This document shows positions 42,475 through 50,620 of a stretch of 64,000 bases of DNA, piece after piece. Both the position numbers and the translations under genes were made by a program. The first letter of the stretch is position 1. Each line of letters starts with the position of its first letter. The DNA is from CAVVSD01 sp963757125. Lineage in GTDB: Bacteria > Actinomycetota > Thermoleophilia > Solirubrobacterales > Solirubrobacteraceae. The notes beneath the pieces were generated by a model. That model was not told the DNA's origin. It saw only the letters and a program-made list of their open reading frames with translations, and made no database searches. Location: assembly GCA_963757125.1 (NCBI GenBank), contig CAVWQP010000002.1, forward strand, positions 275,558-339,557, in the 5' to 3' direction.

Positions 42475-43482
42475 ATGCGAACCCGCTTGTCGGAGGAGTA
42501 CGGACTCACGGTGCCGGTCGTCGCGGCCGGCATGGCGTTCATCGCGCGGGCTCCGCTGGCGGCCGCTGTATCCGCCGCGGGTGGAATGGGCACGATCGGG
42601 GCGAGCGCGATGCCGCCGGAGCTGCTGGAGGCCGAGATCGCCGCCGTGCGTGCGGTCACCGACCGGCCGTTCGCGGTGAACATCATCCCGCGCTTCGCGG
42701 GCCCGGAGCTCATCGCGGCCGCGGCGGGCGTGCCGGTCGTGACGTTCTTCTGGGACGACCCGGACCCGGCGTGGTTGGAGACGCTGCACGACGCCGGCAC
42801 ACGCGTGTGGTTCCAGGTCGGCTCGCCGGCCGAGGCGGTCGCCGCCGTCGACGCCGGGGCTGACGCCGTCGTCGCGCAGGGCATCGAGGCGGGCGGGCAC
42901 AACCGCAGCGTGGCCGGGACGATGACCCTCGTGCCGGCGGTGACCGACGCGGTCGCGGTTCCCGTGATCGCCGCCGGCGGCGTGGCCGACGGGCGCGGGC
43001 TGGCCGCCGTGCTCGCCCTCGGCGCCGACGGCGCGCTGCTCGGCACGCGGTTCATCATGAGCGCCGAGGCCGACGCCGCGGCCGCGTACCGCGAGCGCAT
43101 CGCCGCGGCTGGGGTCGGCGACACCGCCCGCAACAACGTCTTCGGGCTCGAGTTCCCCGACGCGACCGTCCGCGGCCTGCGCACCGCGATCGTGGCCGAG
43201 TACGAGGGGCGCGACCACCCGGCGCCGTACGCGGGGCTCGATCCCGCCGAGCTCCCGGTCATCGGCGCCACGAGCATGTTCGGCCAGGAGATGCCGCTGC
43301 GGCGCTTCAACGGGTTCCCTCCGGTCGCGTCCGCGACCGGGGACTTCGACCAGATGAGCCTGCTGGCGGGCGAGACCGCCGGGCTCATCGGCGACGTGCG
43401 CCCCGCAGCGGAGATCGTCGCGGCGATCGCGGCCGAGGCCGAGGCGCTCGTCCCTTCATCCAGGCTTCAGGGCGGCCGCTAG
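42475..43482 (+). CDS. Nitronate monooxygenase (2-nitropropane dioxygenase-like)
   Basis: A 335-residue FMN-dependent TIM-barrel enzyme. VAAGMAFIARAPLAAAVSAAGGMGTIG opens the barrel, AQGIEAGGHNRS carries the His of the active site, and VIAAGGVADGRGLAAVLALGADGALLGTRF forms the phosphate-binding end. It oxidises alkyl nitronates such as propionate-3-nitronate to aldehydes or related products. A role in fatty-acid enoyl reduction (FabK-like) is a less likely alternative. Confidence 0.9.
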   Translation: MRTRLSEEYGLTVPVVAAGMAFIARAPLAAAVSAAGGMGTIGASAMPPELLEAEIAAVRAVTDRPFAVNIIPRFAGPELIAAAAGVPVVTFFWDDPDPAWLETLHDAGTRVWFQVGSPAEAVAAVDAGADAVVAQGIEAGGHNRSVAGTMTLVPAVTDAVAVPVIAAGGVADGRGLAAVLALGADGALLGTRFIMSAEADAAAAYRERIAAAGVGDTARNNVFGLEFPDATVRGLRTAIVAEYEGRDHPAPYAGLDPAELPVIGATSMFGQEMPLRRFNGFPPVASATGDFDQMSLLAGETAGLIGDVRPAAEIVAAIAAEAEALVPSSRLQGGR

Positions 43483-43494
43483 CGTCGACGGACC

Positions 43495-44313
43495 GTGCAA
43501 CGCCCGAGCCGACCCTCCGCCGCCACCGCCCTCTGGGGTGCGCTGGCGTGCCTGGTCGCGCTCGTCGCCGTCGGGCTCGGCGCCGCGTTCTCCGACACCG
43601 TCCAGGCGATCGACGCGTCGGCCGCGGCCGGCTTCGTCGCCGCCGCCCCCAGCGGGCTCGGCGTCTTCACGGCGCGCGTCGCCGGGCTCTGCGACGAGGG
43701 GCCGTACATGCTCATCGGGCTCGCGATCGTCGGCGTCGCGCTCCTGCGCGGGCGGATCGCGCGGGCGGGTGCGGTCGCCGTGCTGCTCGTCGTCACGGGC
43801 CTCACGACGCAGACGCTGAAGTCCACGCTGGGACACCCGCGCGCCGGCGAGATCCTCGGCGTCGACATGGGCTCCTGGCCGAGCGGGCACTCGACGGCGG
43901 CGATGACGCTCGCGCTGTGCGCGGTCCTCGTCGCGCCCCGGGCGCTGCGCGGTGCCGTCGCGGTCGTCGGCGCGGCGTTCGCGCTGGCCGTCGGGCTCGG
44001 CGTGCTCGTCATGCAGTGGCATCTCGCCACCGACGTCGCCGGCGGCTACCTCGTCGCCACCGGCTGGATGCTCGTCGCGGTCGCAGCGCTGCGCGTCGTC
44101 GAGCGTCCGGCGCCCGCCGTCACCTCGGCGGCGACGCGCCGCTGGGGGTGGATCGCCGTCGCGGTGGTCACCGGCATCGCCGCGGCGCGGCTGAACGACG
44201 ACGGCGCGGCGACGTTCGCGCTGGAGCACACGTGGGCCGCGGCGACCGCCGCGGGGCTGTGCCTGCTCGCCGCCGCGCTGGCGGCGACGTTCGCGGCGAC
44301 GCTGCGCCGCTAG
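43495..44313 (+). CDS. PAP2 superfamily membrane phosphatase
   Basis: A 272-residue protein with about six to eight helices. The phosphatase motifs are KSTLGHPRAG (domain 1, with Ala in place of Pro after the Arg), WPSGHST (domain 2) and WHLATDVAGG (domain 3). The Ser-Arg normally found before the domain 3 His reads Gly-Val here, so catalytic efficiency is uncertain. It probably dephosphorylates a lipid phosphate at the membrane. It follows the nitronate monooxygenase by 12 bases. Confidence 0.88.
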   Translation: MQRPSRPSAATALWGALACLVALVAVGLGAAFSDTVQAIDASAAAGFVAAAPSGLGVFTARVAGLCDEGPYMLIGLAIVGVALLRGRIARAGAVAVLLVVTGLTTQTLKSTLGHPRAGEILGVDMGSWPSGHSTAAMTLALCAVLVAPRALRGAVAVVGAAFALAVGLGVLVMQWHLATDVAGGYLVATGWMLVAVAALRVVERPAPAVTSAATRRWGWIAVAVVTGIAAARLNDDGAATFALEHTWAAATAAGLCLLAAALAATFAATLRR

Positions 44314-44314
44314 C

Positions 44315-45067
44315 TCACCCCTCGGGCGTCACGTACGCGCTCGAGATCCCGCCGTCGACGAGGAACGCCTGCGCGGTGACGTAGGACGACTCGTCGCTCG
44401 CCAGGAACAGCGCCGCGTTCGCGATCTCGCGCACCTCCGCGAACCGGCCCATCGGGACGTGCACCAGCCGCCGGGCGGCCGCCGCCGGGTCGGAGGCGAA
44501 GAGCTCCTGGAGCAGCGGCGTGTTCACCGGCCCCGGGCACAGCGCGTTCACCCGCACGCCCCGGCGCGCGAACTCGACGCCCAGCTCGCGCGACAGCGCG
44601 AGGACCGCGCCCTTGGAGGCGGTGTAGGAGATCTGCGACGTGGCGGCGCCCATGCCCGCCACGAACGACGCGGTGTTGATCACCGAGCCGCCACCGGTCT
44701 CCAGGAGGTGGGGGATCCCGAGGCGGCAGCAGAGGTAGACCGACCTGACGTTGACGTCCTGGACGCGCTGCCAGACGTCCGGTGGGGTGTCCAGCACGGA
44801 GCCGTCCTCGGGCGGCGAGATGCCCGCGTTGTTGAAGAGCACATCGATCCGGCCGTGCTCCGCGCGCGTGCGCTCGTACATGCCGGCGACCTGCGCCTCG
44901 TCGGTGACGTCGACCCTCAGCTGCAGGTCGCCGACGGCGTTCGCCCCGTCGAGATCGGCACCGACGACGATCGCGCCCTCCTCGCCGAAGCGACGGGCCG
45001 TCTCGGCGCCGATCCCGCTCGCCGCCCCCGTGACGACGCAGACCTTCCCGTCCAGGCGCCCGCTCAC
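44315..45067 (-). CDS. SDR family oxidoreductase
   Basis: A 250-residue classical short-chain dehydrogenase. The cofactor motif is CVVTGAASGIGAETARRF, VLFNNAGIS follows, the catalytic Ser is in SVINTASFVAGMG, and the YxxxK is YTASKG; VRVNALCPGPVNTPL and AQAFLVDGG are typical ends. An Asp after the second strand (GADLDG) suggests NAD preference. GTG 45067 overlaps the stop of the glutamine-synthetase-like gene as GTGA, so the two probably act together. Confidence 0.92.
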   Translation of the reverse strand: MSGRLDGKVCVVTGAASGIGAETARRFGEEGAIVVGADLDGANAVGDLQLRVDVTDEAQVAGMYERTRAEHGRIDVLFNNAGISPPEDGSVLDTPPDVWQRVQDVNVRSVYLCCRLGIPHLLETGGGSVINTASFVAGMGAATSQISYTASKGAVLALSRELGVEFARRGVRVNALCPGPVNTPLLQELFASDPAAAARRLVHVPMGRFAEVREIANAALFLASDESSYVTAQAFLVDGGISSAYVTPEG

Positions 45068-46395
45068 AGCCGCTCGAACCCTCGGAAGCGCTCCCAGTCG
45101 GTGACGGCGGCCTCGAAGGCCGTCAGCTCGACCGCTGCGCGGTTCAGGTAGTGCTCGACGACCTCCTCGCCGAACGCGTCGCGCGCGAGCGCCGACGACG
45201 CGAAGAGGTCGCGGGCCGCGTAGAGCGTGTGCGGCACGCGCGGCTTGTCGGACTCGTAGGCGTTGCCAACGAAGGCGGGCTCGAGCTCGAGGCCCTCGTC
45301 GATCCCGTGCAGGCCGGCGGCGATCATCGCGGCGAGCGCGAGGTACGGGTTCACGTCGGCGCCCGGCAGGCGGTTCTCCACGCGGAGCCCCGGCCCGTGC
45401 CCGACGACGCGCAGCGAGCACGTCCGGTTGTCCTCGCCCCAGGCGACCGCGGTCGGCGCGAACGAGCCGTCGACGAAGCGCTTGTAGGAGTTGACCTGCG
45501 GGGCGAACATCAGCGTCAGCTCGCGCATGCAGGCGAGCTGGCCCGCGACGAAGCGGTCGAACGTGGACCGGTCCGCCGCGAAGACGCTGTCGCCCGTGCC
45601 TGCGTCGGCGAGGGACAGGTGGATGTGGCACGAGTTGCCCTCGCGCTCGTCCCACTTGGCCATGTACGTGATCGCCCAGTCCTCCTGGACGGCGATCTCC
45701 TTCGCGCCGTTCTTGTAGATGGCGTGGGCGTCTGCCGTGGCGAGCGCCTCGTCGTAGCGGAAGTTGATCTCGTGCTGGCCGAAGTTGCACTCGCCCTTGG
45801 AGTTCTCGACGGTGAGGCCGGCGCCGGCCATCGCGTTGCGGATCCGCCGGATGAGCGGCTCGACGCGCGCGGTGCCCAGCAGCGAGTAGTCGACGTTGTA
45901 GAGGTTGGCCGGAGTCAGGTCGCGGTAGCCGCGCCGCCAGGCATCCTCGTAGGTGTCGCGGAAGAGGATGAACTCGAGCTCGGTCCCGGCGAGCGCCTGC
46001 CACCCACGCTCGGCGAGGCGGTCGAGCTGTCGGCGCAGGATCTGGCGCGGGGAGGCCACGACGGGCGCGCCGTCGTGCCAGGCCAGGTCGGCGAGGACCA
46101 TGACCGTCCCGTCGTGCCACGGCACGGGGCGCAGCGTGCTCAGGTCGGGCACCATCGCGAAGTCGCCGTAGCCGCGCGACCAGGACGACATCGCGTAGCC
46201 GTCCACGGTGTTCATGTCGACGTCGACCGCGAGCAGGTAGTTGCACCCCTCGGCCCCGTGCTCGGCGACGTCGGCGAGGAAGTGCGACGCCGTCAGGCGC
46301 TTGCCCTGCAGGCGGCCCTCCATGTCGGCGATCGCCAGCAGGACGGTGTCGACCGACCCGTCCGCGACGGCCTGCTCCAGCTCTTCGAGCGTCAT
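45064..46395 (-). CDS. Glutamine synthetase family protein (gamma-glutamyl-amine ligase-like)
   Basis: A 443-residue GS-fold ligase. GTELEFILFRDTYEDAWRRGY, KGECNFGQHEINFRY, GNSCHIHLSL, VNSYKRFVDGSFAPTAVAWGEDNRTC and RVENRLPGADVNPYLALAAMIAAGLHG carry the metal, ammonia/amine and nucleotide sites. The short N-terminal domain and MAKWDEREGNSCHIH differ from true GlnA and resemble GlnA3/PuuA-type enzymes that glutamylate polyamines or ethanolamine. It is coupled to an SDR, which could oxidise a downstream product. Confidence 0.9.
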   Translation of the reverse strand: MTLEELEQAVADGSVDTVLLAIADMEGRLQGKRLTASHFLADVAEHGAEGCNYLLAVDVDMNTVDGYAMSSWSRGYGDFAMVPDLSTLRPVPWHDGTVMVLADLAWHDGAPVVASPRQILRRQLDRLAERGWQALAGTELEFILFRDTYEDAWRRGYRDLTPANLYNVDYSLLGTARVEPLIRRIRNAMAGAGLTVENSKGECNFGQHEINFRYDEALATADAHAIYKNGAKEIAVQEDWAITYMAKWDEREGNSCHIHLSLADAGTGDSVFAADRSTFDRFVAGQLACMRELTLMFAPQVNSYKRFVDGSFAPTAVAWGEDNRTCSLRVVGHGPGLRVENRLPGADVNPYLALAAMIAAGLHGIDEGLELEPAFVGNAYESDKPRVPHTLYAARDLFASSALARDAFGEEVVEHYLNRAAVELTAFEAAVTDWERFRGFERL

Positions 46396-46431
46396 GGCGA
46401 GCTTCTACACGAAGCGCGCCGCGGTGACCAC

Positions 46432-47175
46432 CTAGCCGCGGAGCCCGGGCTCGAACTGCACGGCGTGGCAGACGACGCCTGGGCCCGGCTCGAGCTCGAG
46501 GACGCCCTCGGTGTGCACCGGGTGCTCGAGCAGCGCGTGGACGCCGGTCCAGCCGATCTCGCGGGTCTCTCCGTTGACCGTCACGATCCCTGCGCCCTCG
46601 AAGACGGCCCACACAGCGCCCGCCTCGTAGGGGCCTGACCAGGCGCCCTCCTGGTCGGGCGTGGGCACGACGAGGTCGGCGCCCGGCTCGTCCTGCGGCC
46701 GCAGCGGCGCGACGACGTCGCGCTCGATCCCGAGCAGCTCCTGGATCGCCAGCTCGGTCTCGTCGAAGCCGCCCAGGCCGTAGTGGTACTCGAGCAGGCG
46801 GGACTCGCCGGTGAACAGGTAGCGGGCGGGCCAGCCCTTGTTGCCGAAGTCGTGCCAGAGGTGGAAGTCGTTGTCGAGCCCGACCGCGTGCTCGATGCCC
46901 AGGCGCTCGACGGACGCGCGCACGACGTCCTCGTCGAGCGCCGGCGCGTGGCCGGGCGCGTGGATGGACACGACCCGCAGCCCGTCCTCCGCGTAGCGCT
47001 CGTGCCACGCCTGCATGTACGGGAGCGTGCGCAGCGAGTGCGCGCGGCAGACGTCGAAGAACTCGATGAGCACCGGCCGGCCCCGCTGCTGGTCCATCCG
47101 CAGCGACGCGACGTTGACCCACCGCATCGCGCGCGGGAACGCGGGGGCGTGGATGTGGTCGACGGGCGCGCGCAC
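46432..47175 (-). CDS. DipZ-like thioredoxin-fold protein lacking the CxxC pair
   Basis: A 247-residue cytoplasmic protein. The first 150 residues match the DipZ/TlpA redoxin domain (LIEFFDVCRAHSLRTLPYMQAWHERYAEDG, FHLWHDFGNKGWPARYLFTGESRLLEYHYG). The last 70 resemble the DipZ C-terminal beta module. The usual TCINCLRTLPY is replaced by VCRAHSLRTLPY: one Cys only, shifted by one position, and Ser in place of the second Cys. It may act like a single-Cys redoxin or have lost redox function. GTG 47175 follows a TACCTT box on the minus strand by 8 bases. Confidence 0.8.
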   Translation of the reverse strand: MRAPVDHIHAPAFPRAMRWVNVASLRMDQQRGRPVLIEFFDVCRAHSLRTLPYMQAWHERYAEDGLRVVSIHAPGHAPALDEDVVRASVERLGIEHAVGLDNDFHLWHDFGNKGWPARYLFTGESRLLEYHYGLGGFDETELAIQELLGIERDVVAPLRPQDEPGADLVVPTPDQEGAWSGPYEAGAVWAVFEGAGIVTVNGETREIGWTGVHALLEHPVHTEGVLELEPGPGVVCHAVQFEPGLRG

Positions 47176-47216
47176 GTCCGCCGAAGGTAGCCGACGGCGA
47201 TCCGGAGATCGCCATC

Positions 47217-47222
47217 TACGAT
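47217..47222 (+). promoter_or_regulatory. Candidate -10 box (TACGAT) of the 47.2 kb membrane protein
   Basis: TACGAT overlaps the ATG at 47221 and ends 7 bases before an in-frame GTG at 47230. If it is the promoter, translation starts at 47230 from a leaderless mRNA. Confidence 0.35.
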
Positions 47223-48600
47223 GTCCGGCGTGCTCGTGGTCCCCCCGATCGCCCACGGCCTCGTGGGCCGGACGGACCTGCCCATCCCCGCCTGGCTGTT
47301 CGGCTGGGGGGCCGCGGTGGTCCTCGTCGTGTCGTTCGTCGCGCTGGCCGTGCTGTGGCCGAGGCCGCGCCTGGAGGGTGCGCACGAGCGGCGCGTCCTG
47401 CACGTGCCCGCGTGGCTGGAGATCCCCTTCGGCCTGATCGGCATCGGGCTGTTCGTGCTCATCGTCTACGCGGGCCTCGAGGGCGCGCAGGTCGACACCG
47501 CGAACCTCACGCCGACCTTCGTCTACGTGCTGTTCTGGGTCGGGCTGCTGCCGCTGCAGGTGCTGTTCGGCGACGTGTTCGCGCTGTTCAACCCGTGGCG
47601 CGCGGTCGGCCGCGCGGCTGGATGGGTGTCCAGCAGGGTCGCCGGCGACGCCCTGCCCGAGCCGATGGCCTACCCGGAGAAGCTCGGCCGCTGGCCGGCG
47701 GCGATCGGGATCCTCTGCTTCGCCTGGCTCGAGCTCGTCTCCACGAGCCGCTCGGACCCGTCGACGCTCGCGGTCCTCATCCTCGCCTACGCCGCGATCC
47801 AGCTCGTCGGGATGAGCCTGTACGGGGTGTCGCAGTGGGAGCGCTACGGCGACGCGTTCGCCGTCTACTTCAACCTCTTCGCGCGCCTGTCGCCGCTGCG
47901 CTGGGAGCGCGGGACGCTCTACGTGCGGGCCCTGCTGTCCGGCGTGACGACGCTCGACGCGGTGCCCGGGACGGTCGCGGTGCTGTGCACGATGATCGGG
48001 ACGACGACGTTCGACGGCTTCTCCAACGGGCCGGTCTGGTCGGATCTCGCGCCGAAGGTCACCGACGTCTTCACCTCGATCGGGTTCGGGCAGGCGACGG
48101 CGCTGCAGCTCGCGTTCACCGTCGGCCTGCTCGTGGTCGTCGGGATCGTGTCGCTGCTGTACCGGGGAGGGGCGGCGGGGATGCGGTCGGTCGCGCCGGA
48201 GCACTCGACGACCTGGCTCGCGCGGACGTTCGTGCACACGCTCACGCCGATCGCCCTCGCCTACGCGGTCGCGCACTACTTCTCGTTCCTCGCCTACCAG
48301 GGCCAGGCGCTGGCGTACCTCGCGGCCAACCCCCTCGGCCGCACGCTCGCGGAGGGCGACAACGGCTGGCTGGGCACGGCGAACTGGGGGATCGACTACA
48401 CGTGGGTCGGCGCGCGGACCATCTGGTACGTCCAGGTCGGCGCGCTCGTCCTCGGCCACGTGGCGGGCCTGGTGCTCGCCCACGACCGCGCGCTCAAGGT
48501 CTTCCCCGACCCGAAGGAGGCGACCCGCTCGCAATACTGGATGCTCGTGGTCATGGTCGCCTTCACGAGCCTCGGGCTCTGGCTGCTGTCGGTCCGATGA
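47221..48600 (+). CDS. Polytopic membrane protein, fenitrothion hydrolase-like
   Basis: A 459-residue protein with about 11 to 12 membrane helices. It has conserved polar motifs within them, such as PLQVLFGDVFALFNPWRAVGR, GMSLYGVSQWERYGDAFAVYF, TTTFDGFSNGPVW and AYAVAHYFSFLAYQGQ. Actinobacterial relatives are often annotated as fenitrothion hydrolase (FedA-like). The natural substrate is unknown, and I treat the name only as a family label. ATG 47221 is used; GTG 47230 is an alternative supported by a TACGAT box. It overlaps a 43-residue membrane protein gene by 4 bases. Confidence 0.85.
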   Translation: MSGVLVVPPIAHGLVGRTDLPIPAWLFGWGAAVVLVVSFVALAVLWPRPRLEGAHERRVLHVPAWLEIPFGLIGIGLFVLIVYAGLEGAQVDTANLTPTFVYVLFWVGLLPLQVLFGDVFALFNPWRAVGRAAGWVSSRVAGDALPEPMAYPEKLGRWPAAIGILCFAWLELVSTSRSDPSTLAVLILAYAAIQLVGMSLYGVSQWERYGDAFAVYFNLFARLSPLRWERGTLYVRALLSGVTTLDAVPGTVAVLCTMIGTTTFDGFSNGPVWSDLAPKVTDVFTSIGFGQATALQLAFTVGLLVVVGIVSLLYRGGAAGMRSVAPEHSTTWLARTFVHTLTPIALAYAVAHYFSFLAYQGQALAYLAANPLGRTLAEGDNGWLGTANWGIDYTWVGARTIWYVQVGALVLGHVAGLVLAHDRALKVFPDPKEATRSQYWMLVVMVAFTSLGLWLLSVR

Positions 48601-48728
48601 CCGCGCCGCCGCTCGCCCACGCCGGGCACTGGATCGCGTCGCTGCTCTACGTCGCGCCGGTCGCGCTCATCGTGTGCGCGCTGCTGTGGCAGAGCTGGCG
48701 CGAGAAGCGACGCAAGGGCGGCGCCTAG
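48597..48728 (+). CDS. Small single-helix membrane protein, 43 aa
   Basis: The ATG at 48597 overlaps the stop of the upstream membrane protein as ATGA. The product has HAGHW near its N-terminus, one hydrophobic helix (IASLLYVAPVALIVCALLW) and a basic end (SWREKRRKGGA). Tight coupling suggests it is a subunit or stabiliser of the larger membrane protein. The two His residues at the outer end could bind metal. Its stop shares CTAG with the convergent SCO gene. Confidence 0.65.
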   Translation: MTAPPLAHAGHWIASLLYVAPVALIVCALLWQSWREKRRKGGA

Positions 48729-49336
48729 GTCGTCACGCCGGCCTGCAGCTGGCGGATGTCGTGCGCGAGACCCTCGGGCGTGAGCCGGTCGACCGGCCAG
48801 CCGATCCGCTGCATCCCGCTGCCGTCGACGAGCACGACGTAGGCCGAGTGCTCGCGCCCGTCGCGCTGCGGGGCGATGCCGTACGCGTCCCACTGGCGCT
48901 TGAGCGCCGAGGTCGTGCCGAGCGCGAAGTGCATGCGCCCGATCATCTGCTGCTCGACGAGGAACCGCTTGGCGTTGGACTCCGTGTCGTTCTTCGGATC
49001 GACGCTCACCGCGACGACCGGGACGTCGGTGTCGAGGTCGTCGAGCGCGCCGCGGATCTGCTGCGCGGTGAGCGGGCAGGTGTCCTTGCACGTCGAGTAC
49101 ATGAAGGTCATCACGACGACCTGGCCCTTGTAGCGGGCGAGCGACAGCGGGTGCCCGTCCTCGTCCTCCAGGCCCGTGAACGGCTGGGCTCGGAGGTCCG
49201 GGGGACGCAGGGATCCCTCGAAGCCGGTGGAGGAGCCCGCCGTCTCCTGACCTCCCCGGAAGGCGACGAACCCGGCGACGGCGATGAACAGCAGGCCCAG
49301 GGCGACGATGAACGTCAGACGCACGCGGGCGGGCAC
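48725..49336 (-). CDS. SCO1/SenC family copper-delivery protein
   Basis: A 203-residue protein with an N-terminal membrane anchor (LTFIVALGLLFIAVAGFVAF) and an extracytoplasmic thioredoxin fold. VVMTFMYSTCKDTCPLTAQQ holds the CxxxC copper site and REHSAYVVLVDG the third ligand His. SCO proteins deliver copper to the CuA centre of cytochrome c oxidase or act as redox partners. No oxidase gene is in view. The start GTG 49336 removes a longer reading without a signal-like N-terminus. Confidence 0.92.
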   Translation of the reverse strand: MPARVRLTFIVALGLLFIAVAGFVAFRGGQETAGSSTGFEGSLRPPDLRAQPFTGLEDEDGHPLSLARYKGQVVVMTFMYSTCKDTCPLTAQQIRGALDDLDTDVPVVAVSVDPKNDTESNAKRFLVEQQMIGRMHFALGTTSALKRQWDAYGIAPQRDGREHSAYVVLVDGSGMQRIGWPVDRLTPEGLAHDIRQLQAGVTT

Positions 49337-49384
49337 GTGGGAGCAGGGTAGCCTCGAAGGGGCCGGCTGGCCTTCGAAGGGTCC

Positions 49385-49390
49385 TATACT
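49385..49390 (+). promoter_or_regulatory. Candidate -10 box (TATACT) for the rhodanese-ThiF gene
   Basis: TATACT is the best -10 match in the divergent SCO/rhodanese-ThiF region and would give a leader of about 30 bases before ATG 49428. Two imperfect copies of CCTTCGAAGGG lie just upstream (about 49352-49362 and 49371-49381). Confidence 0.5.
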
Positions 49391-49427
49391 TTCTGAAGCG
49401 CCCCATTCCCGACCCAGTTTCCATCCA

Positions 49428-50603
49428 ATGCCATCAGGTTCAGAGTTCATCCGTCAGATCAAGGACCAGGTCCAGGAGATCGATCCGGCCGAGGTCCACG
49501 AGCTGACGCACGAGGGCGTTGCGATCGTCGACGTCCGGGAGACCGAGGAGACCGAGTCCGGCCTCCTGCCCGGGGCGAAGCACGTGCCGCGCGGCTACCT
49601 CGAGTCCCGCATCGAGGGCGTCGTCCCCGATCGCTCGACCCCCGTCGTCATCTACTGCGCCTCCGGCACGCGCTCGGCGCTCGCCGCCCACACGCTCACC
49701 GAGCTGGGCTACGAGGACGTCCGGTCGATGACCGGCGGCATCACGCTGTGGAAGGACCGCGGCTACAAGGTCGACGTCCCGCGCAAGTTCACCCCCGAGC
49801 AGCGCGAGCGCTACTCGCGCCACTTCCTCCTGCCGGAGATCGGCGTCGAGGGCCAGCAGAAGCTGCTCGACGCCAAGGTGCTCTTGCTCGGCGCGGGCGG
49901 CCTCGGCTCCCCGACCGCGCTGTACCTCGCGGCGGCGGGCGTCGGCCAGATCGGGATCGTCGACGACGACACCGTCGACCTCTCCAACCTCCAGCGCCAG
50001 GTCATCCACACGACCGGCCGCGTCGGGGTCCCGAAGGTCGACTCGGCGGAGATCTCCATGAAGGAGATCAACCCTGACGTCAACGTCGTGAAGTACGAGA
50101 CGCGCCTCGACGCCTCCAACATCATGGAGATCATCGAGGGCTACGACGTCATCGTCGACGGCGTCGACAACTTCCCGACCCGGTACCTGCTCAACGACGC
50201 GACGGTGCGCCTGCAGATCCCGGTCGTGAGCGCCTCGATCCTCGGCTTCGACGGCCAGCTGTCGGTCTTCCAGCCCTACGAGGGCCCGTGCTACCGCTGC
50301 CTGTACCCCGTGCCGCCGCCGGCCGAGCTGGCGCCGTCCTGCGGTGCCAACGGCGTCCTGGGCGTCCTGCCGGGCACGATGGGCCTGCTGCAGGCGACGG
50401 AGGTCATCAAGCTCGTCGTCGGCGTCGGTGAGCCGCTCATCGGCAGGCTGCTGCTGTACGAGGCGCTGGGCGCCACGTTCACGGAGCTGAAGGTCCGCCG
50501 CGACCCGGAGTGCCCGGTCTGCTCGCGGCCGCCCGAGGACATCTCCGACGACGAGATGGGCGTCTTCCCGGACTACGAGGCGTTCTGCGCCGCGGCCGGC
50601 TAG
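49428..50603 (+). CDS. Rhodanese-ThiF fusion, sulfur-carrier adenylyltransferase/sulfurtransferase
   Basis: A 391-residue cytoplasmic protein. Residues 1-120 are a rhodanese domain with active Cys in VVIYCASGTRSALAAH. Residues about 130-391 are a ThiF/MoeB adenylyltransferase: VLLLGAGGLGSPTALYLAAAGVG, DNFPTRYLLND, and zinc cysteines in CYRCLYP and CPVCSRP. It should adenylate the C-terminal glycine of a ubiquitin-like carrier and pass sulfur to it. The rhodanese comes first, the reverse of the common MoeZ/MoeBR order. The likely carrier is encoded 17 bases downstream. Confidence 0.9.
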   Translation: MPSGSEFIRQIKDQVQEIDPAEVHELTHEGVAIVDVRETEETESGLLPGAKHVPRGYLESRIEGVVPDRSTPVVIYCASGTRSALAAHTLTELGYEDVRSMTGGITLWKDRGYKVDVPRKFTPEQRERYSRHFLLPEIGVEGQQKLLDAKVLLLGAGGLGSPTALYLAAAGVGQIGIVDDDTVDLSNLQRQVIHTTGRVGVPKVDSAEISMKEINPDVNVVKYETRLDASNIMEIIEGYDVIVDGVDNFPTRYLLNDATVRLQIPVVSASILGFDGQLSVFQPYEGPCYRCLYPVPPPAELAPSCGANGVLGVLPGTMGLLQATEVIKLVVGVGEPLIGRLLLYEALGATFTELKVRRDPECPVCSRPPEDISDDEMGVFPDYEAFCAAAG

Positions 50604-50620
50604 TAGCCTCGCGCACCTCC

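Noticed and set aside
47221..48600. Pesticide (fenitrothion) breakdown as the function of the membrane protein
   Set aside because: The family label comes from one activity in a distant relative. Nothing in the sequence or context supports organophosphate use.
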